DNA from: Pseudobacteriovorax antillogorgiicola
GTDB taxonomy: Bacteria; Bdellovibrionota_B; Oligoflexia; Oligoflexales; Oligoflexaceae
Assembly: GCF_900177345.1 (NCBI RefSeq)
Contig: NZ_FWZT01000002.1
Span: forward strand, 248,001-312,000
Length of the DNA stretch: 64,000 bases
Reading direction: 5' to 3'
Both the position numbers and the translations under genes were made by a program. This document shows positions 27,630 through 35,117 of this stretch, piece after piece (position 1 is the stretch's first letter; every line of letters begins with the position of its first letter). The notes below the pieces were generated by a model. That model did not search any database. It was not told the DNA's origin and was given only the letters and a program-made list of their open reading frames with translations.

Positions 27630-27878
27630 TTAATGAACAAGCTTTTGTACAAGTTGAACAGCATCGCCAATGGTGTTGATTTCATCTGCATCGTCATCTT
27701 CGATCTCTAGGTCGAAGGCATCTTCGAAGTCAAGAATGATGTCGACAAGGCGAGCGGAGTTCACCTGAAGGTCGTTTAAGATGTGAGTGTCTTGATTCAG
27801 GCTGGCGAGAGCTTCCTGGTTCTTAGCGTGCTTGCTGATAATTTTAACAACGTCGTCATAGATCTTTTGGTTTTCCAT
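27630..27878 (-). CDS. Acyl carrier protein
   Basis: 82 residues, acidic, four-helix ACP pattern. The phosphopantetheine site is LNDLQVNSARLVDIIL, with the Ser in VNS in place of the usual DSL, a form seen in specialised ACPs. Start ATG 27878: GGGAG is 8 bases away; the ATG three codons earlier touches the ribosome site. It is 2 bases after the ketosynthase stop. It carries the growing chain for the neighbouring enzymes and needs the phosphopantetheinyl transferase at 26273. Confidence 0.9.
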   Translation of the reverse strand: MENQKIYDDVVKIISKHAKNQEALASLNQDTHILNDLQVNSARLVDIILDFEDAFDLEIEDDDADEINTIGDAVQLVQKLVH

Positions 27879-27880
27879 GT

Positions 27881-29158
27881 TTAGCATCTCCCATGCTTGA
27901 AAATAATACAGCTGTTGACATCGCCAAAGCCGAAACTAGCTTTGGCGGCTGTCGTAATGGTTTTATCTTGAGTGGATTGAACAATACGCTCTGCAAAAGG
28001 AGCGATATCTGGGTGAATATCCTCGCAGTTGATCGAGCCATGAATAAAGCCTTGATTGAGTTGGAGTAGGGTGGCTACGGATTCAATGGCGCCAGCAGCT
28101 CCTAGGCAGTGACCAATCAAAGATTTCGTACTATTGATCCAAGGCATTTGCCCTGGATCGATTTCCAAGGCCTTTTGCCAGTTGCCTAGCTCCAATGGAT
28201 CTGCCATGGTCGCCGTGAGATGACCATTAATGTAGTCGATATCGTGGGCCTTTAGGTTCGCATCCATCATCGCACTGCGAATACAGCGAATCACCGACGC
28301 TGTGCTAGGAGCTGTCATTGATCCACCAGCACGCATGCCACCGCAGTTGATACTCGTTCCAAGTATCTCTCCGTAAATTTTTGCACCACGCTGCTCAGCA
28401 CTCTCTCGATCCTCGATGACTAAGATCCCAGCACCACTGCCTGGAACAAAGCCTGCGGCGCTAGCGCTCATAGGGCGCGATGCCTGTTCTGGAGTATCAT
28501 TAAACTTTCTCGATAGGACGCGCATGCTGTCGAAGCCAGCCCAGATTTGAGGGTGAGCGGCCTCCACACCTCCGACGAGCATTCTTTTAGCCAAACCAGA
28601 GCGAATACGCTCAGCGCCCATGATGATGGCTTCAGTACCTGTGGAGCAGGCCGAACTATTGGCGCTGACTTGATTGCCTAAACCTAGTAAGCCTGCGACT
28701 TTCGCGCTAGGACCACTAAACATAATACGTTCAACTACGGAACTGCCTAAGCGCTTCACTTTGCCTGCGACGACCTTTGGGTAGACATCTTCAGCGAAAA
28801 CATCCAACCCTCCAATGCCGGTACCAATCATGGCTCCGGTATCCTCGTAGACGTCATCAGAGTCCTCGGGCTTGGGGCTTAGACCAGCTTGCTGAAAAGC
28901 TTCTAAGCTGGCGAGCGCTGCGAGCTTCATCCCCTGTGACATCGAGTTAATATCAGCCTCAGAAATAGCTGCCTGGAGACGCTCCGCTGGAATATTGCAT
29001 TGTCCTCCCACCTGGCAGGCAAACTTGAGTTCCTCAAGCTCAGAAAAGTGACGAATGCCTGATGTTCCGTGACGCAGAGCCTGAGCAAATTCAACTGTGT
29101 TTTGGGCGTTGCTTGTGATCACACCCATTCCTGTTACTACGACTTGCCTTGCTTCCAT
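27881..29158 (-). CDS. Beta-ketoacyl-ACP synthase, FabF-like
   Basis: 425 residues with the full thiolase fold. Nucleophile Cys in SSACSTGTEA; the two His in NGHLTATMADP and SLIGHCLGAAG. The first His motif differs from housekeeping FabF (NAHGTSTPLND); the NGHLTAT form is, as I recall, typical of a specialised branch common in Bacteroidetes. It condenses an acyl primer with malonyl-ACP, so the Cys-His-His set indicates an active condensing enzyme. The gene starts 1 base after the dehydratase stop. Confidence 0.9.
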   Translation of the reverse strand: MEARQVVVTGMGVITSNAQNTVEFAQALRHGTSGIRHFSELEELKFACQVGGQCNIPAERLQAAISEADINSMSQGMKLAALASLEAFQQAGLSPKPEDSDDVYEDTGAMIGTGIGGLDVFAEDVYPKVVAGKVKRLGSSVVERIMFSGPSAKVAGLLGLGNQVSANSSACSTGTEAIIMGAERIRSGLAKRMLVGGVEAAHPQIWAGFDSMRVLSRKFNDTPEQASRPMSASAAGFVPGSGAGILVIEDRESAEQRGAKIYGEILGTSINCGGMRAGGSMTAPSTASVIRCIRSAMMDANLKAHDIDYINGHLTATMADPLELGNWQKALEIDPGQMPWINSTKSLIGHCLGAAGAIESVATLLQLNQGFIHGSINCEDIHPDIAPFAERIVQSTQDKTITTAAKASFGFGDVNSCIIFKHGRC

Positions 29159-29159
29159 C

Positions 29160-29621
29160 TTAGACTCCTATTCCGGCTAGGGTTCCCTGAGCAGCGAGTT
29201 GACCATTCTCTTTAAATAGATCGCATTGGCACTTCAGCTTACCGCGACGCCAAAAGACTTTTTTAGCCTTCACAGTAATCAACTCGCCGGGTTCTACAGC
29301 TGCAAGAAATTCAACATTCGATTCCGTAAACAGGGTCGTCAGGGCTTGGCTCAGATCGTTGCCTTTGCGAAGCATCAGGTAGATCGATAGACTGCAAACA
29401 CCAATCTGAGCCATAGCTTCTGTGAGAATGACGCCAGGAGTTACAGGGTGATGTGGAAAGTGGCCACGATAGAAGTATTCGTCGTTTTTGAAGCGATACT
29501 GACCGTGGATCTCATCTTCATCAATATGTGTCAATTGATCGACAAAGCGAAAAGGCTCTTGCTGAGGCAAGTGACTCAGGATTTTTTCTGATAGTTCGGG
29601 TAGTGAGTTGGGTAGTTCCAT
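29160..29621 (-). CDS. FabZ-like 3-hydroxyacyl-ACP dehydratase
   Basis: 153 residues, hot-dog fold. Catalytic His in GHFPHHPVTPGVILTEAMAQ with the Glu five residues after the Pro-Gly turn, as in FabZ. Dehydrates the 3-hydroxyacyl-ACP intermediate. ATG 29621 behind AGGAGG; an in-frame TTG is just upstream. 8 bases separate it from the enoyl reductase stop. Confidence 0.9.
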   Translation of the reverse strand: MELPNSLPELSEKILSHLPQQEPFRFVDQLTHIDEDEIHGQYRFKNDEYFYRGHFPHHPVTPGVILTEAMAQIGVCSLSIYLMLRKGNDLSQALTTLFTESNVEFLAAVEPGELITVKAKKVFWRRGKLKCQCDLFKENGQLAAQGTLAGIGV

Positions 29622-29629
29622 AAGGCCTC

Positions 29630-30412
29630 CTAGCAAAGATGTTCGCCGCCATCAACATGAAGCAGCGCACCGTTGATCCAAGAAGCTTCCGGCCTTGTCA
29701 ATAAATAGACTGCATTCGCTACGTCTTCGGGTCTAGTCAAGCGTCCAAGAGGATTCCGTTGTCGTGCATCCTCCAACATTTCTTGATGGGATGGGATCAA
29801 TGCCAATGCTGGTGTTTCGGTAATACCTGCTTGAATAATATTGCTGCGAATTCCAAACCGACCAAACTCCACGGCGATTGATCGCGATACCGACTCTAAC
29901 GTGCATTTTGCGGCTGATACTGCTGCGTACCCAGCCCAGGCTTTTTGATTTCCTTCAGAACTAAGCCCGATAACGCTGGCTTGTGGAGCGAACATACCCC
30001 GGGAATAGAGATCTTGTACCCATAGTAGAATGTCATAACCCATGTAGGCGATGGTTTGGCCAAAGTCTTCATCAGACAATGGGCGTGGTTCGTCCTCGGA
30101 AGGTACCAGAGATCTTAAGTTGCCAAGAGCAATCGAGTGCAGAAGGCAATGAATCTGACCATCACCGATGTCATCGGCGATCCTCGTGAGAATTCCTTGG
30201 CGACCATCGGCCGTTAGGGCATTGGCATTGATGGTGATCAACGAAGTCTTCGATGCAAGGGCATCGAACTCTTCTTGGATCTTCTTCATAGCGCTTTTAC
30301 GATCGCGATGGATCAATATAATGGGTGTTTTATCGTTGGCAAGTTTCTTTGCAGTGGCCAAGCCCATTCCACTTGATCCACCGAGAATCAAAGTCCATTT
30401 ATCATGTTTCAT
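29630..30412 (-). CDS. SDR-type enoyl-ACP reductase (FabI/FabL-like)
   Basis: 260 residues, Rossmann fold with GGSSGMG at the start. The catalytic pair is spaced Y-x6-K (YAAVSAAK), the spacing of FabI/FabL enoyl reductases rather than Y-x3-K of FabG ketoreductases; HSIALG and the late 'IIQAGITETPA' fit as well. It would reduce the enoyl-ACP made by the dehydratase. No ketoreductase is in the cluster, so that step would rely on housekeeping FabG. First gene of the operon. Confidence 0.82.
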   Translation of the reverse strand: MKHDKWTLILGGSSGMGLATAKKLANDKTPIILIHRDRKSAMKKIQEEFDALASKTSLITINANALTADGRQGILTRIADDIGDGQIHCLLHSIALGNLRSLVPSEDEPRPLSDEDFGQTIAYMGYDILLWVQDLYSRGMFAPQASVIGLSSEGNQKAWAGYAAVSAAKCTLESVSRSIAVEFGRFGIRSNIIQAGITETPALALIPSHQEMLEDARQRNPLGRLTRPEDVANAVYLLTRPEASWINGALLHVDGGEHLC

Positions 30413-30471
30413 CTATGTTTCCCCTCAGTCCAAAGATGATTGTCAAGGCTCTGGGATATAACGGGGATTGC

Positions 30472-30502
30472 TTCACAGTCTAGATTTTTTCTAGACTGTG
30501 AA
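30472..30502. promoter_or_regulatory. Perfect 13-bp palindrome upstream of the fatty-acid cluster
   Basis: TTCACAGTCTAGA (30472-30484), five Ts, then its exact reverse complement (30490-30502), about 60 bases before the enoyl reductase start. No T-run follows on the minus strand, so a terminator for prs is less likely than an operator for a dimeric regulator. Confidence 0.6.
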
Positions 30503-30597
30503 AACACTTTTACAAAACAAGAATGTGGGAAACGGAGTTATGGGTACTTGAGTGGCCTATGTAAAACTAATGTTTGCAAAATACTTGCTAGGCCTAC

Positions 30598-31560
30598 TTA
30601 CTCAGGGAAGAGTTTACTTATCGATTTATACTCATGAATGCTCTTGATCGCATTTGCAAAAGATCCAGCCACAGATAAAACTTTTACTTTGGGGCTTAAG
30701 TCTTGGAATCGATACTCCACCGTGTCAGTGATCACAAGCTCTTCCAGGGAGCTTTCATCAATCTTTTTGGTAGCACCGGGAGTTAGGACTCCATGGGTGA
30801 CTGCTGCATAGACTTTTTTAGCACCCATGGCCTTGACTGCCTCGGTCATAGAAATCAACGATCCGCCAGTAAAGACTATATCATCGACAATCAGTACATT
30901 TTTGTCTTTCACATCCCCCACCACATTCCATACTTGAGCGGTTTCACTGTGATCGACGCGAATCTTGTTGCCGATCACAGTGGGTACCTTGAGGCGATCT
31001 GAAAATTTAAAGGCATTTTTTCCGTAACCGACATCTGCGGAAGCTACCACTAGGTTGTCTAGGTTTTTAGTCTGGATGTATTCGCAGATAATCGAGCGAG
31101 CGTTCATGTGGTCCACGGGCCTCTTAAAAAAACCTTGGATCTGTGGCGAATGCAAGTCCATGGTGAGCACCCGATCGACGCCAGCCGCTTCTAGAGCGTC
31201 GGCACAGACTCTGGCTCGAATGGAGACTCGTGGCTCATCTTTCTTATCGGCTTTTGCATAGCTAAAGAAGGGTATGACAGCTGTGACTTGGGCTGCTGAT
31301 GCGAGCTTGGCAGCGTCGACCCAAAAGAGCAGTTCCATAAAGTTTCGATCAACTGGGTAGGATACCCCCTGGACAATATAGACATCACGACCCCGAACGT
31401 TTTCAAGGATTCGAACGAAGGTGTTGCCTTCGCTAAATTCAATCACTTCGCTTTTGCATGGGTCGATATTCATAGTTTCGCAGAGCTTTTTACCTAGCCC
31501 TGGGTTCGAGGTTCCCACTATCACTTTGATGGGTAGATCTGGATTCATAGGTGTTCTCAT
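30598..31560 (-). CDS. prs: Ribose-phosphate pyrophosphokinase
   Basis: 320 residues. Makes PRPP from ribose 5-phosphate and ATP. Signatures: FFSYAKADKKDEPR, LTMDLHSPQIQGFF, and the PRPP-binding loop VDDIVFTGGS. The last differs from the usual VDDMIDTGGT, and the usual KRRP flexible-loop stretch reads GNKIRVDH, so this is a divergent type. ATG 31560 is chosen because it forms an ATGA overlap with the upstream gene's stop; a second ATG is four codons in. PRPP feeds purH and pyrE, both in this window. Confidence 0.9.
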   Translation of the reverse strand: MRTPMNPDLPIKVIVGTSNPGLGKKLCETMNIDPCKSEVIEFSEGNTFVRILENVRGRDVYIVQGVSYPVDRNFMELLFWVDAAKLASAAQVTAVIPFFSYAKADKKDEPRVSIRARVCADALEAAGVDRVLTMDLHSPQIQGFFKRPVDHMNARSIICEYIQTKNLDNLVVASADVGYGKNAFKFSDRLKVPTVIGNKIRVDHSETAQVWNVVGDVKDKNVLIVDDIVFTGGSLISMTEAVKAMGAKKVYAAVTHGVLTPGATKKIDESSLEELVITDTVEYRFQDLSPKVKVLSVAGSFANAIKSIHEYKSISKLFPE

Positions 31561-32201
31561 AAATCGAGTAGGGTAAATGAAATCACAAGTGAGGCTAAGC
31601 GGAGATTTTTTAAGCCGTAGGCTTGTTTCCAGCCTCGCTCCGTGATCACCAACTTGCTCATTGCCTGGACGTCAATGGCGGAGTACTCGCGCTCGTAGAT
31701 TGCATAGCTCACGCCAAAGGCGGCACTATGGTAACGGAAGCGCTGGGCTTTGTCTTCAAAGTTCTCTACCGGCTTTTTTAAGTTGCGGAGCCGCCCTAAA
31801 CCATACTGTATCCAAAAGGCATAGGGGCGATGTCTTGCCCCCAAAGTGAGGCCGCCACCCTCGCCGTGGTGGTGGTCTTGAAGTACATCCTGACGCCTTT
31901 GAATGCGGAAGCTTTCAATGTCTACAGCCCAGAAGAAGGGGACGTCAAGATCCAGATCGAAGGCCAGCCGTAGCATTCCGTAGTTGTGCAGGGTTTCCAA
32001 ATCCCGACCCTTTTTATCCGCGAAGGTAAAGCCGCCGCCGATCATAGTAGAGAAAAAGTTAGAGAATGCCCTGGCAGGAGTTGGAATGAGGAGACCTAGC
32101 AACAGGATGATTGCTAGGCGTTGCAGAACATCAGGCCGATGCGACTTTACCAGCCAGCTTCGAATCCTGGAAGTCGATGAAAATCTTTGCCGTGATTCCA
32201 T
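31557..32201 (-). CDS. Exported beta-rich protein coupled to prs
   Basis: 214 residues. A hydrophobic signal-like stretch (VLQRLAIILLLGLLIPTPARAF) lies ~25 residues in; the rest is amphipathic beta strands with many aromatics, like a small outer-membrane barrel. The annotated ATG overlaps the upstream gene by 71 bases and has no good ribosome site, so a start nearer the signal (non-ATG) is possible. Not recognised. Its TGA overlaps the prs start. Confidence 0.5.
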   Translation of the reverse strand: MESRQRFSSTSRIRSWLVKSHRPDVLQRLAIILLLGLLIPTPARAFSNFFSTMIGGGFTFADKKGRDLETLHNYGMLRLAFDLDLDVPFFWAVDIESFRIQRRQDVLQDHHHGEGGGLTLGARHRPYAFWIQYGLGRLRNLKKPVENFEDKAQRFRYHSAAFGVSYAIYEREYSAIDVQAMSKLVITERGWKQAYGLKNLRLASLVISFTLLDL

Positions 32202-32526
32202 AAACAGTTTGATACTCTTCCTGAACGTCGTTTTTCTTTAGTTTAACAGGAATCTCCTTGGACTCGACAAGATTTCGCGATTTCAGAGCATTGAGGGTTC
32301 TTTCAGCCTTCACATGACTGAGGCGAGTGCCGTCGATGATTTCCTTAAAGCTACACCATTTGGTTTCGAAGTCGCTGATGAACTGCTCCAAGCTCTTCCA
32401 TGAGGAGGAGTATCGTTCTCCTAGGTCATGCTTGGTGGCAAGCTGATATAGTACCAGCTTTTCATTAGCGTCTTTCAACTCCGTCATCCAAATCGCGTTG
32501 ATGGCCTTATTCTCATCGTTTTGCAT
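32131..32526 (-). CDS. Hypothetical protein, winged-helix-like
   Basis: 131 residues. After a polar start comes a helix-turn-helix-like stretch (FKEIIDGTRLSHVKAERTLNALKSRNLVESKEI) followed by a basic beta wing, as in small replication or phage-type DNA-binding proteins. Ribosome site AAGGAGG. Function unknown. Confidence 0.6.
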   Translation of the reverse strand: MQNDENKAINAIWMTELKDANEKLVLYQLATKHDLGERYSSSWKSLEQFISDFETKWCSFKEIIDGTRLSHVKAERTLNALKSRNLVESKEIPVKLKKNDVQEEYQTVYGITAKIFIDFQDSKLAGKVASA

Positions 32527-32843
32527 GTCGTGGCCTCCTTAGAAAGTGCATTGATTTTGCCCGTTGCTGGAGAATCACGAGATTGCGACCAAGCACATTG
32601 AAAAAGACTCCATGTGTTGCGATGCACCCGAGTTCTATCTCAACTTCGGTGCGCTCTCGTAATCTCGTATCACGGACGAATTAGGGCCATTATGCTTGCA
32701 TTTTGCCGACTAAGCTATAGTGACATTACAACGACTTGAGATCAAAGATGAAAGGTCGTCTTTTTTAGAAAATACCAAAAATAAGGGGGTTTTAATAAGT
32801 GATATTAGTTATTTAGCCCCTTTGAAGCAAGGGGCATTTGCAG
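32527..32843. other. Intergenic region downstream of infC with stem-loops
   Basis: 317 bases. GCCCCTT/AAGGGGC hairpin (32816-32834) directly follows the infC stop and may end its transcript. A second hairpin on the plus strand, ACGACTT...AAGGTCGT (about 32731-32759) followed by CTTTTTT, would terminate a plus-strand transcript; TATAGT at 32715-32720 could be a -10 for a short RNA, but no fitting -35 is clear. Confidence 0.35.
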
Positions 32844-33329
32844 TTATTTAGCAGGCTCAAGGATGGCGGTCGCAATAGGACCGGGTAGCTTATTCACTTT
32901 GCAGCTTACCGTGACTGTTTCCGTCACCTTAGCAATGAGGTCATGAGCACGCTGTGGATTATCTCTCTCGCGACCCTTTAGACGGACAATCACTTTTACC
33001 TTATCGCCACGTTGTAGAAAGCGATCGATGTTATTGACTTTCGTCTGGAGGTCGTGATCGGAGATATTAGCCTTCAGTTGGATCTCTTTAAGTTCGACTT
33101 TGTGCTTGTTCTGGCGTTGCTTTTTCTTTTTCTCGTATTGAAGCTTCTTAAAGTCTTGGATGCGAACCACAGGAGGAGTCGCGTCTGGATCGCTCACTAA
33201 CACAAGGTCAAGGCCTTCGTCTTCCGCTTTACGCCATGCGTCCATTGCCGGAACTATGTCATTTAAACCTTCTCCAACTAATCTGACGTCTCTCATAGAT
33301 CGTAAATCGGCTCGTTCTAGTACCTTCAA
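32844..33329 (-). CDS. infC: Translation initiation factor IF-3
   Basis: 161 residues. N-terminal domain (VRLVGEGLNDIVPAMDAWRKA...DLVLVSDPDATPPVVRIQDF) and C-terminal domain (EIQLKANISDHDLQTKV, DKVKVIVRLKGRE) of IF-3, which binds the 30S subunit and checks start codons. The start is non-AUG: TTG at 33329 or ATT at 33335, both after AGGAG. ATT is the known infC start in Escherichia coli and allows IF-3 to control its own synthesis. Unusually, rpmI and rplT do not follow. Confidence 0.92.
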   Translation of the reverse strand: MKVLERADLRSMRDVRLVGEGLNDIVPAMDAWRKAEDEGLDLVLVSDPDATPPVVRIQDFKKLQYEKKKKQRQNKHKVELKEIQLKANISDHDLQTKVNNIDRFLQRGDKVKVIVRLKGRERDNPQRAHDLIAKVTETVTVSCKVNKLPGPIATAILEPAK

Positions 33330-33479
33330 AAAAATGATTCTCCTAAACTATTGACGTTCGCCACTGTGAGCAGCGAAATTTTCTCCAAAATATAGCCGCA
33401 ACGGCCCACGGACCGCAAGCTTAACTATGATTTTTTTAACTTTTCAGTTTAAATATTTCCCTCGATTAACTAACCTTAA

Positions 33480-33764
33480 CTATTTTAATCCCTTAGGATG
33501 ATCACACTTTAAGTTCCCGGAAGCACTTAAGACTTCATCGAAATTATTATTTAAAATATCAATCAAATCTTGGCTGTCGACGTTATTGAAGATAAATGGC
33601 AAGCGCCGGTAAGGCAGGGTGTCTTTTGCCTTCAGTATGTCACGAACTCTTTTGGGGCCCCATTTTTTAATAAGCTCAACCTTTTCTGCCCTGCTAAGAT
33701 GTAAGCGAGGGCTGGGGAGCTCAGCTTGAATATCGCGGAGGGCTTGGTCAAGTTTATCTGCCAT
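33480..33764 (-). CDS. Small hypothetical protein, 94 residues
   Basis: Basic, helical; contains LSRAEKVELIKKWGPKRVRDILKAKD and a C-terminal 'NNVDSQDLIDILNNNFDEVL'. No signal peptide or membrane helix. GGAG ribosome site 6 bases before ATG. Not recognised; co-directional with infC but separated by about 150 bases. Confidence 0.55.
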   Translation of the reverse strand: MADKLDQALRDIQAELPSPRLHLSRAEKVELIKKWGPKRVRDILKAKDTLPYRRLPFIFNNVDSQDLIDILNNNFDEVLSASGNLKCDHPKGLK

Positions 33765-33855
33765 AGGACTCCATTTTCATTGCGCAATCGATAAAAAGCC
33801 GTTACCAGATTACAGTATTTTTTTTATCATGTCCAAATGTCGTGAATAGGTGATC

Positions 33856-35088
33856 ATGTCTAAAATTTTTCATGAAGAAGACCCCATTGGCAAACCACTT
33901 CTCCTTGGTAATCACACCTTTCCTGGGGTGTGGCGCTACATGCTGCCGAAGGAGTTTCTTGGCCTTCAGTTCCCGGAAGAGCGTCGCGCTACATGTATGT
34001 CTTGCCCGAAGGCATCGTATGAGGGCTATCGACCCGACTATCGCTGCTGCACCTATCACCCTAGAATTCCAAACTTCTTGCTCGGCCTAGCGGCACAAAC
34101 TGAGAAAGGTCTCGAACGGCTCAAGTCGATTATAGATCAGGGGATGATAACCCCAGAGGGTATGAACTCAACGCCGAAGCAATGGGTGAATTATCTTGAT
34201 GACCTAGAACACGATCGCTTTGGTAAAAGTGAAAAAGTACTTTGTCCGATGCTCGAAAAGGAAACTGGTTTTTGTACGGTGCATGCGTTCCGCAATTCGG
34301 TTTGCTCCACTTTCTTTTGTTTGAAAGACCACGGCGGTAAAAGTGAAAATTTCTGGACTGCCGTGCAGACCATGGGCTCACAGGCAGAGATGGCAATTGC
34401 ACAATGGGCCATGGACCAGCTTGGTTTCGATGTGGCTCAGTATGTGAAAAGACTCAATGGCTTAGCTAAGAAGATTAGCAAAACCTCTAGTAAAGACGAG
34501 CATGGCTGGCATGAGGATGCCTTAGACGTACTCTGGGGAGATTGGCGTGGTCAAGAGCTAGAGTTTTTCGAGGCTTGTGGCAAGCTGGTGTCCGACCATC
34601 GTGACTTCCTCTGGCAGATTGCAAACGATACCGAAATTTTTGAAGCCAGTAAGTTCGATCGAGCCATGGTCAAAAGCGTTCCTAAAGAGCTGGAAGAGCA
34701 AGTCGATCCCACTGACTTGGATGAAGACGGTGAAACGATCGCTCCCGAAGAGCTTTGGGATGTTACTTTAAAAGCTTACCGCAAGATTTGGAAAGCTCCC
34801 GCGGGGGTCTTCAAGCTTCACAAGAAGATCGAGCTTATGGAAAACCCTCGGCAGGATGAGATGGAAAAAACTTATCCCGATAAAGACTATGTGATCGCTC
34901 GCATCAAAGGTAAGAATGTCGATTGGCGGCTTTTTATCACTGCAGATCAATACGAGGTTCTCAAGACCTTCAAGGATGAACGGCTCGTGTCGTGGAAGCT
35001 TCTGTCATCACCTAGCTTTCGTCGCTTGAAGAGCCCCCAGGAGTTCATCTTGGAAATGATCGCGCAAAAAATTCTAGTAAGAGCTTAA
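33856..35088 (+). CDS. Cysteine-rich hypothetical protein, YkgJ-like N-terminus
   Basis: 410 residues. A cluster of cysteines in the first 160 residues (CMSCPK, YRCCTYHPRIPNF, CPMLEKETGFC, VCSTFFC) follows the Cx2C...CC...Cx7-8C...C order of YkgJ-like zinc or iron-sulphur proteins. The remaining 250 residues are helical and unknown. AGGTGA lies just before ATG 33856. Cytoplasmic. Convergent with prkA across a terminator. Confidence 0.6.
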   Translation: MSKIFHEEDPIGKPLLLGNHTFPGVWRYMLPKEFLGLQFPEERRATCMSCPKASYEGYRPDYRCCTYHPRIPNFLLGLAAQTEKGLERLKSIIDQGMITPEGMNSTPKQWVNYLDDLEHDRFGKSEKVLCPMLEKETGFCTVHAFRNSVCSTFFCLKDHGGKSENFWTAVQTMGSQAEMAIAQWAMDQLGFDVAQYVKRLNGLAKKISKTSSKDEHGWHEDALDVLWGDWRGQELEFFEACGKLVSDHRDFLWQIANDTEIFEASKFDRAMVKSVPKELEEQVDPTDLDEDGETIAPEELWDVTLKAYRKIWKAPAGVFKLHKKIELMENPRQDEMEKTYPDKDYVIARIKGKNVDWRLFITADQYEVLKTFKDERLVSWKLLSSPSFRRLKSPQEFILEMIAQKILVRA

Positions 35089-35098
35089 GGACCTGTCA

Positions 35099-35117
35099 GG
35101 GGCGATCGCCCCCTTTT
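35099..35117. terminator. Terminator between convergent genes
   Basis: GGGGC-GATC-GCCCC hairpin followed by CTTTT, between the convergent stop codons at 35088 and 35118. Confidence 0.7.
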
